DNA of 64,000 nt from Rhodopseudomonas rhenobacensis (GTDB taxonomy: Bacteria; Pseudomonadota; Alphaproteobacteria; Rhizobiales; Xanthobacteraceae). The position numbers and the translations under genes were made by a program. Where the stretch lies: assembly GCF_014203125.1 (NCBI RefSeq), contig NZ_JACHIH010000002.1, positions 248,001-312,000 on the forward strand, in the 5' to 3' direction. The notes beneath the pieces were generated by a model that saw only the letters and a program-made list of their open reading frames with translations, was not told the origin of the DNA and did no database searches. The stretch's first letter is position 1, and every line of letters starts with the position of its first letter. Below are positions 51,206 through 62,056 of this stretch, one piece after another.

Positions 51206-52011
51206 GCGTGGATCCTCAAGAGCGATTCGGCGATCCACAAGCCGGTCACCGCGAACACCATGATCATGATCACCCACACCGCCCGCGCGCTGCCCATGGT
51301 CGGATAGCCGTCCATGATGTCGGTCTGGGCATTGGTCGACGGCACCCCGGGCACCAACAGCAGGATCGACGCCATCATCGCGAGTTCAATGGTGCCGCTG
51401 CCGCAGAGCCGCGCGCCGAGCCCACCGATGGTGGCCGCGATACAGCCGATGATCGCCGCGATGACGAACACGTTGATGCCGCGCTGAATCAGCAGGTGGC
51501 GCACCCCCTGCCCCAAGCCGGCGGCGACGAGCATCGGCACGAAGCTCGGCCAGTCGGCGCCGAGCAGCCGGCCGAACGCCGCGCAGGCGGCCCCGGTCGC
51601 CAGCGCCACCAGCCATGGCGGATGCCGCGGCGTCTCGCGCTGCAGCCTGGCCAGTTCGCTCTCGATCTGTTCGGGCGTCATCCCGCCGGTAGAAGCCCGC
51701 AGCGCCAGGTCGCGGACCGCGAAATCGAGCCGGTGGTTGACGCCGTGCGGGCCGATCTGGATCATTCTTGTGATGGTGTTGCGGCCGGTGCCGACGGTAA
51801 TCTCGAACGATGCGTAGCCGGAGCGCGTGCCGAGCACCTCGACGCCCAGCCCCTCCGCGATCATCCGCGCACCCTCGTGGGCGACGCGCACCGATGCGCC
51901 ATTCTGGCTGAGGATGCGTCCAACCTCCAGCGCCACATGCGCGATGCGCTCCAGCATGCGGTGGCGGACCGGGACGGGATCAATCTCGGGGGGATTGCTC
52001 GGCGTATTCAT
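51202..52011 (-). CDS. ThrE-type threonine/serine exporter, N-terminal half protein
   Basis: 269 residues. A soluble N-terminal DUF1212 part (about 15-130; HVALEVGRILSQNGASVRVA, GYASFEITVGTG, NHRLDFAVRDLAL) is followed by about five membrane helices, beginning PPWLVALATGAACAAFGRL and including the LLLVPGVPSTNAQTDIMDG loop that is conserved among ThrE proteins. It probably exports threonine, serine or related small amino acids by proton antiport, working with the product of the next gene, to which it is coupled by a 4-base overlap. It is the first backbone operon to the right of the island. Confidence 0.85.
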   Translation of the reverse strand: MNTPSNPPEIDPVPVRHRMLERIAHVALEVGRILSQNGASVRVAHEGARMIAEGLGVEVLGTRSGYASFEITVGTGRNTITRMIQIGPHGVNHRLDFAVRDLALRASTGGMTPEQIESELARLQRETPRHPPWLVALATGAACAAFGRLLGADWPSFVPMLVAAGLGQGVRHLLIQRGINVFVIAAIIGCIAATIGGLGARLCGSGTIELAMMASILLLVPGVPSTNAQTDIMDGYPTMGSARAVWVIMIMVFAVTGLWIAESLLRIHA

Positions 52012-52132
52012 GTTCTTCGGCAGTCGCGTTCTTCGGCGGTCGCGCGGCGAGGCCCGCCTGATGATTCGGCCTCCAACGTTCAGCGAGCTTACGCGATTTT
52101 GCGGCGGTATTTTAGGCGCAAACGGTTGCAGC

Positions 52133-52843
52133 TCAGGTCGACGGGCCGCCTGCCCGGTCGATTTCTGCCAGCAGCGCCAGGTCGAGTCCGAGACAGTCAG
52201 GCAGCACCCGGGTAGCGCCCGCCAGATCGTCGCCGCTGGTGTAGAGGCTGCGCACCGCGATCACCTTGAGCCCGGCGCCGCGCGCCGACGCCACGCCATT
52301 GCGGGAATCCTCGATCGCGACGCAAGCCTCCGCCGGCAGGCCGAGTTTTTCCAGCGCGAGCTGATAGACGTCCGGCGCCGGCTTCTTGTGCGGCACCATG
52401 TCGCCGGCGGCGATCACCGCAAACAGTCGCTCCCAGCGCGCCCCGAAGGCGCTGGCGAGCAGCGTGGTGATGTTGGGCAGGCTGGTGGTGGTGGCGATCG
52501 CCAGCGTCAGCCCGGCCGCGGCCGCCGCCTCGACGAACGGCGCAATGCCGGGGCGCAACGGGATCGCGCCGGCGGCGACCGCCTCGGTGTAGATCCTGGT
52601 CTTGGCGGCGTGCAGCTTGGGCGCCAGCGCTTCCGCCTCGGCCTGCGGCATCGGCGCCCGGGTGGCGATGAAATGCAAGAGCCGTTCCTTGCCGCCGGTG
52701 ACCTGCAGCAAGTCGCGATACAGCGCCGCGTCCCAGCGCCACGTCAGCCCGGCCTGCTCGAACGCGGCGTTGAACGCCAGCCGATGCTGCTCCTCGGTTT
52801 CCGCCAGCGTGCCGTCGACGTCGAAAATGATCGCGGACATCAT
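52133..52843 (-). CDS. cbbY: CbbY-type HAD phosphatase
   Basis: 236 residues, HAD subfamily IA. Catalytic Asp pair in AIIFDVDGTLAETEEQHR, cap domain, motif II Thr in AIATTTSLPN, motif III Lys in PHKKPAPDVY, and motif IV acidic residues in VAIEDSRNG. CbbY of photosynthetic bacteria removes xylulose-1,5-bisphosphate, a misfire inhibitor of RuBisCO. Placement directly after cbbM on the same strand supports that role. The distance from cbbM is 88 bases and holds a strong hairpin. Two adjacent ATG codons (52843, 52840) are possible starts. Confidence 0.88.
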   Translation of the reverse strand: MMSAIIFDVDGTLAETEEQHRLAFNAAFEQAGLTWRWDAALYRDLLQVTGGKERLLHFIATRAPMPQAEAEALAPKLHAAKTRIYTEAVAAGAIPLRPGIAPFVEAAAAAGLTLAIATTTSLPNITTLLASAFGARWERLFAVIAAGDMVPHKKPAPDVYQLALEKLGLPAEACVAIEDSRNGVASARGAGLKVIAVRSLYTSGDDLAGATRVLPDCLGLDLALLAEIDRAGGPST

Positions 52844-52879
52844 CGGCCGAACCTCACGACGAAAGAGCTATGACATGAC

Positions 52880-52907
52880 GATGGCCGCGCATCGCTGCGC
52901 GGCCATC
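52880..52907 (-). promoter_or_regulatory. Intercistronic hairpin between cbbM and cbbY
   Basis: GATGGCCGCGCA-loop-TGCGCGGCCATC, a perfect 12-bp stem with a 4-base loop. No T-run follows on the minus strand, so it is more likely an mRNA-stabilising or processing/attenuation element than a full terminator. It could keep RuBisCO mRNA abundant while lowering cbbY. Confidence 0.65.
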
Positions 52908-52931
52908 GGCTAACTAACCAAGCGAACGCGA

Positions 52932-54314
52932 TCAGGCGGCGAGCCCGAGCTGGCCGCGCCAGTTCGGATACAGCGCGTCGGCGTCGTGCGGGAAGCTTTC
53001 GAAGGCGCGGGCGAATTCGCGGTGCTCCTTGGCGAAGGCCACCGGATCGGCGCCCTCCTTCCAGCATTGCTCGGCCTGCCGCAGCGACTTGGCACCGGCC
53101 GCGCCGCCGTCGAGATGGCCGAAGGCGCCGCCGCCCGCGGTCATGATCAGGTTGGAATGGCCGAGGTTCTTGAAGAAGCCCGGCATCCGCAGCGCGTTCA
53201 TGCCGCCGGAGATGATCGGCGTGGTCGGGTTCATGCCGAGCCATTCCTGACGGAAATACGGCCCGAACGCAGAATCCTCGGTGATCATATAGGCCATGGC
53301 ACGGTCGGCGGCTTCGCCTTCCATCTTGCCGTAGCCCATGGTGCCGGTGTGGATGCCCGACGCGCCCTGCAGCCGCGCCATCTTCGACAGCACGAAGGCG
53401 GTGTAGCCGCGCTTTGACTGCGGCGAGGTCACCGCGCCATGGCCGGCGCGATGATAGTGCAGATACTGCTTCGGGAAGGTACGCCGCGCGGTGGTGATCG
53501 CGGCGGGGCCGGCGACGTAGCCGTCGACCAGGAACGCGATGTGGTCGGCGTTCTCCGCGAAGGTCTCCAGAATGTATTCGCCGCGCGCGACCATCTCGTG
53601 ATGATCGTCGGCGGTGATGTTGAACGAGAACAGCTTGGCCTGGCCGGTTTCGTCCTGCGCCCGTCGCATCGCGTCATTGACCAGGCGCACGGTCTCCTTG
53701 AACGGCGCGAACACCTGGTTGCCCTGCGGTTCGTCGTTCTTGATGAAGTCGCCGCCGAGCCAGAAATCGTAGCAGGCATTGGCGAACGGCTGCGGCCGCA
53801 GCCCGAGCTTCGGCTTGATGATGGTGCCGACGATGAAGCCGCCGTCGACGACGGGACGTCCCAGCACCCGCCACAGATCCTTGATCGTGGTGGACGGGCC
53901 GTCGAACAGCTTGAGATAGGCCGGCGGCACGTAGAAGTCGTGCATCTTGGCGTATTCGACGTCGCCCATGCCCTGGTTGTTGCCGATCGTCAGCGTCAGG
54001 AACGAGGCGATCATGGCGCGGCCGTCGATGATGTTGCGGTCGAACAATTCGATCGGATAGGCGATCTTCATCAGCTGCTGGGCTTCGTCGATCTCATAGA
54101 CCAGCGCGTCGACGCCGCGGGTGAAGTCGTCGGTGGTGGAAACTTCAACGTTGGTGCCGGTGGAGGATTCCGCGGCGAAATGCGCCGCGGTCTGCAGAAA
54201 GTTTCCGAACCCGGCCTTCGGCTTCATGATGTAGGCGCACAGCACGTGCCGTCCGCCCGCGATCAGGTCCTTCTCGGTCAGGTTGAGGTTGGCGTAACGG
54301 TTCGACTGATCCAT
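52932..54314 (-). CDS. cbbM: Ribulose-bisphosphate carboxylase, form II
   Basis: Fixes CO2 onto ribulose-1,5-bisphosphate. 460 residues, the usual length of homodimer-type form II RuBisCO. Catalytic-site motifs are [11 protein letters not shown] (active-site Lys), [14 protein letters not shown] with the carbamylated Lys at 192 and its Asp/Glu metal ligands, [24 protein letters not shown] with the mobile-loop Lys, and the C-terminal [13 protein letters not shown]. Two ATG codons are adjacent; the second (54314) is 6 bases from AGGAG and is preferred over 54317. Last of the five core cbb genes, 72 bases after cbbA. Form II enzymes favour low-oxygen, high-CO2 conditions. Confidence 0.98.
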   Translation of the reverse strand: MDQSNRYANLNLTEKDLIAGGRHVLCAYIMKPKAGFGNFLQTAAHFAAESSTGTNVEVSTTDDFTRGVDALVYEIDEAQQLMKIAYPIELFDRNIIDGRAMIASFLTLTIGNNQGMGDVEYAKMHDFYVPPAYLKLFDGPSTTIKDLWRVLGRPVVDGGFIVGTIIKPKLGLRPQPFANACYDFWLGGDFIKNDEPQGNQVFAPFKETVRLVNDAMRRAQDETGQAKLFSFNITADDHHEMVARGEYILETFAENADHIAFLVDGYVAGPAAITTARRTFPKQYLHYHRAGHGAVTSPQSKRGYTAFVLSKMARLQGASGIHTGTMGYGKMEGEAADRAMAYMITEDSAFGPYFRQEWLGMNPTTPIISGGMNALRMPGFFKNLGHSNLIMTAGGGAFGHLDGGAAGAKSLRQAEQCWKEGADPVAFAKEHREFARAFESFPHDADALYPNWRGQLGLAA

Positions 54315-54386
54315 CATGGTCTCCTAATGTCGGGGGGCCGGCGCGCCGCAGCGCGCCGGACGGAATGATTTGCTGGTGAGGCGGGT

Positions 54387-55472
54387 TTACTCGGCGGCGC
54401 GGGCGACCGAGCCGATGTGCGGATCGAGCGCGCCCGACTTGTAGCGCTTGGCCATTTCGGACAGCGGGATCACCTTGATCTTGCCGGCCTGGCCCGCGGT
54501 GCCGAACTGCTCGAAGCGCAGCTTGCAGACGTCGCGCATCGCATCCATCGCGGGCTTGAGGAACTTGCGCGGATCGAACTCGGCCTTGTTCTGGGTCGCG
54601 ATCTTGCGGAACACGCCGGTCATGGCGAGACGGCAGTCGGTGTCGATGTTGACCTTGCGGACGCCGTGCTTGATGCCGCGGACGATCTCCTCGACCGGAA
54701 CACCAAACGTCTGCGGCATCGCGCCGCCGTATTCGTTGAAGAGGTCCTGCAGATCCTGCGGCACCGAGGAGGAGCCGTGCATCACGAGATGCGTGTTCGG
54801 CAGCCGGCGGTGGATTTCCTCGACCACCTTCATGGCGAGCACGTCGCCGTCGGGCTTGCGGGAGAACTTGTAGGCGCCGTGCGAGGTGCCCATCGCGATC
54901 GCCAAAGCGTCGACCTTGGTGGCGCGGACGAAATCGACCGCCTGGTCGGGATCGGTCAGAAGCTGCTCGCGGCTGACCTTGCCCTCGACGCCGTGGCCGT
55001 CTTCCTGCTCGCCGCCGCCGTGCTCCAAGGAGCCCAGCACGCCGAGTTCGCCTTCCACCGAGGCACCGACCCAATGCGCGAAATCGGTGACGCGGCGGGT
55101 GATGGCGACGTTGTAGTCATAATCCGCGGCGGTCTTGGCGTCGGCCTTCAAGGAGCCGTCCATCATCACCGAGGTGAAGCCGTAGCGGATCGCGGTGGCG
55201 CAGGTGGCTTCGTCGTTGCCGTGGTCCTGATGCATGCACAGCGGGATGTCGGGATACATTTCCGCGAGGCCGTCGATCAGCTTGGCCAGCACGATGTCGT
55301 TGGCATAGGCCCGGGCACCGCGCGACGCCTGGATGATCACCGGCGCCTCGACCGCCGAGGCCGCCTCCATGATCGCCAGCCCCTGCTCCATATTGTTGAT
55401 GTTGAATGCCGGCACCCCGTAGCCCTGCTCGGCCGCGTGATCCAGCAATTGCCTCAAAGTGATGCGCGCCAT
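54387..55472 (-). CDS. cbbA: Class II fructose-bisphosphate aldolase
   Basis: 361 residues. The Zn-dependent aldolase forms fructose-1,6- and sedoheptulose-1,7-bisphosphate in the Calvin cycle. The metal-binding motif is CMHQDHGND; the conserved GELGVLGS segment is followed by an acidic/His-rich loop ([13 protein letters not shown]), then [25 protein letters not shown] and the phosphate-binding [13 protein letters not shown]. The ATG has a strong AGGAGG site 4 bases upstream. It lies 30 bases after cbbT. Confidence 0.97.
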   Translation of the reverse strand: MARITLRQLLDHAAEQGYGVPAFNINNMEQGLAIMEAASAVEAPVIIQASRGARAYANDIVLAKLIDGLAEMYPDIPLCMHQDHGNDEATCATAIRYGFTSVMMDGSLKADAKTAADYDYNVAITRRVTDFAHWVGASVEGELGVLGSLEHGGGEQEDGHGVEGKVSREQLLTDPDQAVDFVRATKVDALAIAMGTSHGAYKFSRKPDGDVLAMKVVEEIHRRLPNTHLVMHGSSSVPQDLQDLFNEYGGAMPQTFGVPVEEIVRGIKHGVRKVNIDTDCRLAMTGVFRKIATQNKAEFDPRKFLKPAMDAMRDVCKLRFEQFGTAGQAGKIKVIPLSEMAKRYKSGALDPHIGSVARAAE

Positions 55473-55502
55473 AATTCCTCCTGGTCCCGTGGACGCTTGA
55501 TG

Positions 55503-57521
<2,019 letters not shown>

Positions 57522-57524
<3 letters not shown>

Positions 57525-57535
57525 GAAAGCCTCCG
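57522..57535 (-). promoter_or_regulatory. Ribosome site fixing a TTG start for transketolase
   Basis: GGAGG (57535-57531), five bases, TTG (57524-57522). There is no ATG or GTG at the homologous N-terminus (NIATHATP). A rare start codon in the middle of a highly expressed operon may be a way of setting protein ratio. Confidence 0.75.
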
Positions 57536-57595
57536 GGGTGGCTGAGCTGGTGAGAAGATGCGGACGCGAACGCCCGCGGACTGGATGAGGTAAGG

Positions 57596-58471
57596 CTACT
57601 TGGCGCCGCGCTTGCGTTCGATCAGCTGCATGATCAACGGCGTCAGGATCAGCTGCATCGCGAGGTCGAGCTTGGAGCCGTGGATCACGATCGAATTGGC
57701 GCGCGACATGAAGCTGCCCTGGATCATCGACAGCAGATAGGCGAAGTCGATGCCGCGCGGGCTCTTGAAGCGGATCACCACCATGGATTCGTCGGGCGTC
57801 GGAATCCAACGGGCGATGAACGGGTTCGAGGTGTCGACGGTCGGCACGCGCTGGAAGTTGATGTCGGTCTCGCCGAATTGCGGCACGATGTAGTGCACGT
57901 AGTCCGGCATCCGGCGCAGGATGGTGTCGGTCACCGCCTCGGTGGAGTAGCCGCGGTCGCTGCGGTCGCGGTGCAGTTTCTGGATCCATTCCAGATTGAT
58001 CACCGGGACGACGCCGATCTTGAGGTCGGCGTGCTGCGCGACGTTGACCTTCTCGGTCATCACCGCGCCGTGCAGGCCTTCGTAGAACAACAGGTCGGAG
58101 CCCTCGGGCAGCGTCTGCCAGTCGGTGAAGTTGCCCGGCGCGACGCCGTGGATCGCGGCTTCCTTGTCGTCGTGGACGTAGTAGCGGGTCTTGCCGGTGC
58201 CGGTTGCGGCGTAGTCACGGAACGTGGTCTCCAGCTCTTCGAACAGGTTGGTGTCCGGGCTGAAGTGGCTGAAGTGCTTGTTGCCGAGCGCCGCCTCCTC
58301 GGCCATCCGGGTGCGCATGTCGACCCGGTTGTAGCGATGGAAGGCGTCGCCCTCGATGTAGGCGGCGTTGACGTTCTCGCGGCGGAAGATCTGCTCGAAG
58401 GTACGCTTGACCGAGGTGGTGCCGGCGCCGGAGGAGCCGGTGATGGAAATGATCGGATGCTTGCGTGACAT
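57596..58471 (-). CDS. cbbP: Phosphoribulokinase
   Basis: 291 residues, the proteobacterial octameric type. It makes ribulose-1,5-bisphosphate from ribulose-5-phosphate and ATP. P-loop [11 protein letters not shown] (about 10-20), [10 protein letters not shown] with the catalytic Asp, [25 protein letters not shown], and the allosteric/ribulose-phosphate Arg region [18 protein letters not shown]. Such enzymes are normally activated by NADH and inhibited by AMP. It lies 25 bases after cbbF in the operon. Confidence 0.97.
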   Translation of the reverse strand: MSRKHPIISITGSSGAGTTSVKRTFEQIFRRENVNAAYIEGDAFHRYNRVDMRTRMAEEAALGNKHFSHFSPDTNLFEELETTFRDYAATGTGKTRYYVHDDKEAAIHGVAPGNFTDWQTLPEGSDLLFYEGLHGAVMTEKVNVAQHADLKIGVVPVINLEWIQKLHRDRSDRGYSTEAVTDTILRRMPDYVHYIVPQFGETDINFQRVPTVDTSNPFIARWIPTPDESMVVIRFKSPRGIDFAYLLSMIQGSFMSRANSIVIHGSKLDLAMQLILTPLIMQLIERKRGAK

Positions 58472-58496
58472 TTTGTTGTTTTGAACTCCGACTCTC

Positions 58497-59531
58497 TCAA
58501 ACTCGGAACAGACCGCGATGCCCGAACAGCGGCGCGGTGATGTTGGCGGCGGCGGGATCGTTGTGCAGCACTTCGATGCGCTGCACCTTGTCGACCGATC
58601 CCATGATCAGCGGCGCGCGCTGGTGGATCGATTTGGCGGCAAGGTCGAGCACCCGCTCGCGGCCGGTCGAAGCGCCGCCGCCGGCCTGCTCGATGATGTA
58701 CGCCATCGGATGGCATTCGTAGAGCAGCCGCAGCCGGCCGTCGCCGTAGCCCGGCCGGGAGTCGCCCGGATACAGGAACACGCCGCCGCGGGTCAGGATG
58801 CGATAGGCCTCGGCCACCAACGAGCCGATCCAGCGCATGTTGAAGTCCTTGCTGCGCGGGCCGTCGGCGCCGGCGAGACATTCCTCGACGAAGTCGCGCA
58901 CCGGCTGCTCCCAGTGCCGATGGTTGGAGGCGTTGATGGCGAATTCGGCGGTGTGTTCGGGGATCTGCACCTGCTCGCGGATGCACTTGTAGGTGCGGTC
59001 GCGGCGATCCAGCGTGAAGATGTCGACGCCGTTGCCGACCGACAGCACCAGCGAGGTCTGCGGCCCGTACACCACGAAGCCGGCGGCGAGCTGGCAGTGA
59101 CCGGGCGCGCTGAACGGCGGCTCGCCGGGCTTGTTCGGCACGATCGAGAAGATGGTGCCGACCGTCATGTTGGTGTCGATGTTGGAGGAGCCGTCGAGCG
59201 GATCGAACGCCACCGAGATCGGCGCGTCGGGATCGCCGAGCACCAGCGTCTCGGATTCTTCGGAGGCCAGCGCCGCAAACGGGATCTTCTTCAGCCCGGC
59301 AATGATCATCTCGTCGCAGCGGACGTCGAGGTCCTTCTGCACGTCGCCGTCGGCGTTGGAGGAGCCCTGCGCTTCGCCGGTGATGCCGGCGAGCGGGCCG
59401 CGACCGATCAGTTCGGAGATTTCGATCGACGCGCCGGCGATGGCGTCGATCGCCGCGGCTACGGCGAGTCGCAGCTTGTCCGTCCCTGCATACTCGCTCG
59501 TGTGGCGCGACAGCGTCAGGCCTTGTTGCAT
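58497..59531 (-). CDS. cbbF: Fructose-1,6-bisphosphatase class I (Calvin-cycle type)
   Basis: 344 residues from the second ATG. It hydrolyses fructose-1,6-bisphosphate and probably sedoheptulose-1,7-bisphosphate. The catalytic metal site is [20 protein letters not shown], preceded by [10 protein letters not shown] with metal-binding Glu residues; the substrate-binding [14 protein letters not shown] region and the C-terminal [15 protein letters not shown] motif are present. ATG 59537 is only 2 bases from GAGG, ATG 59531 is 8 bases away and is preferred. First gene of the cbb operon; a LysR-type palindrome lies 80-98 bases upstream. Confidence 0.96.
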   Translation of the reverse strand: MQQGLTLSRHTSEYAGTDKLRLAVAAAIDAIAGASIEISELIGRGPLAGITGEAQGSSNADGDVQKDLDVRCDEMIIAGLKKIPFAALASEESETLVLGDPDAPISVAFDPLDGSSNIDTNMTVGTIFSIVPNKPGEPPFSAPGHCQLAAGFVVYGPQTSLVLSVGNGVDIFTLDRRDRTYKCIREQVQIPEHTAEFAINASNHRHWEQPVRDFVEECLAGADGPRSKDFNMRWIGSLVAEAYRILTRGGVFLYPGDSRPGYGDGRLRLLYECHPMAYIIEQAGGGASTGRERVLDLAAKSIHQRAPLIMGSVDKVQRIEVLHNDPAAANITAPLFGHRGLFRV

Positions 59532-59611
59532 GGTCATGTCCTCGGGGTACGGCAGTGCAAGCGTCGACCGATCTGGTCATCGTTACTGCGGATGGATATG
59601 GACTGGATCGG

Positions 59612-59629
59612 TGAAATACCAGAATTTCA
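59612..59629 (-). promoter_or_regulatory. Candidate LysR-type (CbbR) operator
   Basis: TGAAATACCAGAATTTCA, a perfect 6-bp inverted repeat with a 6-base spacer, in an AT-rich patch upstream of cbbF. Its ends and length fit the T-N11-A rule of LysR-type sites. CbbR controls cbb operons in this group, but no cbbR gene is in the window, so the assignment rests on position and symmetry. Confidence 0.5.
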
Positions 59630-59906
59630 TTATCTTCTGTACCGTCAAAGTTTTTCTTATAGGAGGATGGATTTCGGCGCTATCAGATTTGCTGCCGCGG
59701 CGTGAACATGCAGTGACAATTGCTGCGTCGCGCCAGTTGCTTGTCGCTCGCAGCACGCACTGTTTACTGATCGCAACTAACAGCCATTGATCCAGCGCAA
59801 ACTGCAGCGCGGTAACCGCATCGCAGCAACGAAAAAGCCGCGCCGCCCGGTTAAGGACGACGCGGCCATGGCCGTTCTGTTGCTAGGTGGACCTACCCCG
59901 AACGGT
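59630..59906. other. cbb upstream region
   Basis: Noncoding. An AT-rich stretch at about 59620-59665 is the probable cbbF promoter area. The remainder shows no gene; it ends with a minus-strand terminator at 59832-59866 that insulates the cbb promoter from transcription coming from the right. Confidence 0.5.
59832..59866 (-). terminator. Intrinsic terminator (minus strand)
   Basis: In the minus-strand RNA a 12-bp GC-rich stem (GCCGCGUCGUCC with GGGCGGCGCGGC, two G-U pairs) and loop UUAACC are followed by UUUUUC. The pairs are complete only on the minus strand, which fixes the orientation. It lies 40 bases after the small frame at 59907-59984. Confidence 0.88.
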
Positions 59907-59984
59907 TACGCCGCGAGGCGCACTTCGTTCATGCGAACGTTATCGTTTGCATTTAGGTTTTGACCCGATAACGGCGGTATCATG
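59907..59984 (-). CDS. Candidate 25-residue small protein
   Basis: A short frame ATG (59984) to TAA (59907) whose product contains N-A-N-D-N and ends NEVRLAA; Asn-Asp-Asn motifs of this kind are common at the start of small alphaproteobacterial proteins. The frame is followed at once by a strong terminator in the same orientation, which is hard to explain unless something is transcribed here. No clear ribosome site is seen before the ATG; an inner Met (17th codon) is also possible. Function unknown. Confidence 0.45.
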
Positions 59985-60255
59985 CCGGGAACAATTCAAC
60001 ACTTCTTCGCGGCCATCGATCCTGTTTCGCCCCCGCCGGAGCAGCTCGACACTATCCGTCGACGGAATAAATGTCCGTGTCACGGAATGAGATCTCACCG
60101 GATGAGACCTCGCATCGGAGCTGCTCGGGTGGAGGCGCCGGGTACTGCCCCCGGGTCTGCCCGCAGTCCGCGTTGAGTTTCAGCGCCATCGTCTTTCGAC
60201 CCGGCCATCCTAGCCCAGATCGCCCGGCGTCACCACACAAAACCGTCGTCGCGCG
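59985..60255. other. Intergenic space with possible structured RNA
   Basis: 271 bases. Around 60130-60160 there is CCGGG-TACTGCC-CCCGG, a small hairpin in a GC-rich context. The pattern GGCGCCGGGTACTGCCCCCG is reminiscent of a motif I associate with a conserved Rhizobiales RNA, but I cannot name the family. A 62-codon minus-strand frame (60052-60240) has no ribosome site and is not called. Confidence 0.3.
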
Positions 60256-60720
60256 TCACACCCCGCCGGGCGGCAGATAACAGAACACGAAGCCCGGACC
60301 GCCCAGGAAGATGATGCCGTGGCCGGTCGGATTGCCGCCGTCCCATTTCAGCTTGTGGTTGGGAACCAGGATTCGGGTGCCGATCTCCAGATGCGGCCGA
60401 CGCAGCGGCGCGTCAGGCCGCGGATCGGTGATGATGGCGACGTATTGGCCGTCCTGGATTTCATAGGAATCCGCCCAATAGGCGTCGGCCTCGCCACAAC
60501 ACGACACGGTCGGGAAATCCGGCTGCATCAGCGAGCGATACCATTCGCGCAGCTGCGGATCGCTGCCCTCCCATTGCCCGAGATCGCGCGCCAGCGACGG
60601 CGCGGGGCCTCCCGCCAGGCCGAGACCGAGCAATGCCGCAAGGCCGCCCCGCCAGGAGCGGCGGCGCGCCGGCGCCGGCGCCCCGGCCGATCGATCGCAT
60701 GACAGCAGCGACATCTGCAT
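60256..60720 (-). CDS. Exported conserved hypothetical protein
   Basis: 154 residues. N-terminal signal segment (RGGLAALLGLGLAGGPAPSLA) and then a compact domain: LGQWEGSDPQLREWYRSLMQ, a diagnostic SCCGEADAYWAD motif, DGQYVAIITDPRPDAPLRRP, NHKLKWDGGNPTGHGIIFL. Adjacent Cys-Cys and a Trp/Asp-rich face suggest a small disulfide or metal-binding periplasmic protein; I recognise the SCCGEA pattern from uncharacterised Bradyrhizobium proteins, but no function is known to me. ATG 60720 is 6 bases after GGGGAG; the longer frame from 60831 has no such site. Confidence 0.75.
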   Translation of the reverse strand: MQMSLLSCDRSAGAPAPARRRSWRGGLAALLGLGLAGGPAPSLARDLGQWEGSDPQLREWYRSLMQPDFPTVSCCGEADAYWADSYEIQDGQYVAIITDPRPDAPLRRPHLEIGTRILVPNHKLKWDGGNPTGHGIIFLGGPGFVFCYLPPGGV

Positions 60721-60947
60721 GACGGTCTCCCCATCCCGGCGCGGTCCCGGCTCGGCCGCGCGTCCGACCAGCATCACGCCCGCGCATCCGGACGCTTCTG
60801 CACCCGAATGGTTATGCACAAGCCATTCCAACCCGGCCGCCGCAATTTGGCCAGCCTCAGCGGGTCTGGTGCAGCCACGAGGCCGCCGACGCGCATGGCC
60901 CGCAGCGACGCTGCGAGGTTTGATCCGCCAACGACCGCAAAGTTCCG

Positions 60948-61295
60948 ATGCCCCAGTCAGACACGATCTTTGCGGCCCTTGTTGGCGCGGCGTTTGTCGC
61001 CGCGACGGCGGCGCCTGCCGCGGCTGAGACCGGCCGGGCGGCGTATTATGGCGGCGGCCGCACCGCCAGCGGCGAAGTGTCGAACGCGCAGGGCTTCACC
61101 GCGGCACATCGCACGCTGCCGTTCGGCACCAAGGTGCTGGTCACCCATATCGGCAACGGACGCTCGGTGGTGGTGCGGGTCAACGATCGCGGCCCGTTCG
61201 GCCGCGGGCGAATCATCGACGTCTCGACCGCGGCGGCCCGCGAACTCGACATGATCAGCAGCGGCACCGCGATGGTGCGGATCGACCCGCAATAG
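60948..61295 (+). CDS. RlpA-like double-psi beta-barrel protein
   Basis: 115 residues. A signal peptide (FAALVGAAFVAATAAPAAA) is followed directly by an RlpA-like double-psi beta-barrel: AAYYGGGRTASGEVSN, FTAAHRTLPFGTKVLVTHIG, VRVNDRGPFGRGRIIDVST. The conserved Asp of NDRGPF and the AAHRTLPFGT loop are typical of RlpA, a septal lytic transglycosylase acting on naked glycan strands. There is no lipobox and no SPOR domain, so it is a minimal periplasmic version whose enzymatic activity is not assured. Confidence 0.88.
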   Translation: MPQSDTIFAALVGAAFVAATAAPAAAETGRAAYYGGGRTASGEVSNAQGFTAAHRTLPFGTKVLVTHIGNGRSVVVRVNDRGPFGRGRIIDVSTAAARELDMISSGTAMVRIDPQ

Positions 61296-61300
61296 CCCGG

Positions 61301-61648
61301 CTAATAGTCGTCGTCGCGCGCGGCCGCGTCGCGCAAGTCCACGGCGCCGAGCTTGAAGATGCGCTGCTCCGCATAGACCGAGGGCTCGATCACGGTAAAC
61401 GCTGCATTGGGATACCGCTGCCAGATCGCGATATCCTTGCCGGTGATGACGACGAAACCAAATCGGTAGCGATATTGACCGGGTTCGGTCACATGGCCGA
61501 TCTCGGCCCAGGTGATCTTGTTCATTTCAACAGCCCTTAGCACGGCCATCGCGAGCTCGGCCATGCTGCGGAGCGCCATCGCGGTGCGTGTACTGAATTG
61601 CTCGCTTTGACCGGAGTCGGTCAACAGGTTGTATGGTGGCGTCGACAC
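61301..61648 (-). CDS. Hypothetical protein
   Basis: 115 residues, soluble, not recognised. The C-terminal 65 residues are the more protein-like part (NKITWAEIGHVTEPGQYRYR, VVITGKDIAIWQRYPNAAF) and suggest a small beta-rich domain; Tyr, Phe and Trp are frequent. The start is uncertain: an inner Met before NKITWAEIG would give about 73 residues. It converges with the RlpA-like gene, and its 5' end overlaps the divergent gene at 61633 by 16 bases. Confidence 0.55.
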   Translation of the reverse strand: MSTPPYNLLTDSGQSEQFSTRTAMALRSMAELAMAVLRAVEMNKITWAEIGHVTEPGQYRYRFGFVVITGKDIAIWQRYPNAAFTVIEPSVYAEQRIFKLGAVDLRDAAARDDDY

Positions 61649-61956
61649 TCGGAACCATTCTCCTGGCCATCGCTTGGCTTTTCTTCTGGCGAAAGGCGAC
61701 GACGATGATCGAGGCCCTGGACTTATTTCAGATGGCTCTGCGGGCGCTGCTGCTGGCGGCGGCGATCGGCGGCAGCGTGGTCGGCGTGGTGCTGGCGAGC
61801 CGTTACCTGATCGACGCCGCCCGGGTACGCCCGCGCGTCATCCATACCGCGGCGCGCCTGCTGCGGCGTCCGCCGACCTCGCGGCCGCGGCGCAAGACGG
61901 GCGAGCTCGCCTGGCGTCACGGCAGCGTCGACCTGCCCGACCATCGCCCGGATTAG
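61633..61956 (+). CDS. Small membrane protein of unknown function
   Basis: Up to 107 residues. Two hydrophobic helices (GTILLAIAWLFFW, about 7-19; and ALRALLLAAAIGGSVVGVVL, about 35-55) are followed by a basic Arg/Pro-rich tail and LAWRHGSVDLPDH. A start at 61705 (MIEALDLF) with GAAAGG upstream would leave one helix and is quite possible. No family recognised. Confidence 0.5.
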   Translation: MVASTLGTILLAIAWLFFWRKATTMIEALDLFQMALRALLLAAAIGGSVVGVVLASRYLIDAARVRPRVIHTAARLLRRPPTSRPRRKTGELAWRHGSVDLPDHRPD

Positions 61957-62056
61957 CAGGCGCGCCGCCGCGACTGTGGATGTCGCCCGCCTCCCGCTTT
62001 CGCGCGGGCCGCTCCGGCGATACGATCCGTCTTTGGATTCGTAACGGGCGTGCGTG

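Noticed and set aside
50516-51307. 263-codon plus-strand frame opposite the ThrE genes
   Set aside because: Runs over the attR copy and antisense to two membrane-protein genes; composition is shadow-like.
57525-57989. 155-residue N-terminal extension of transketolase
   Set aside because: Arg/Pro/His-rich composition, overlap with cbbP, and a better start (TTG 57524 with GGAGG).
60052-60240. 62-codon minus-strand frame
   Set aside because: No ribosome site, no recognisable features, and it lies over the possible RNA hairpin.
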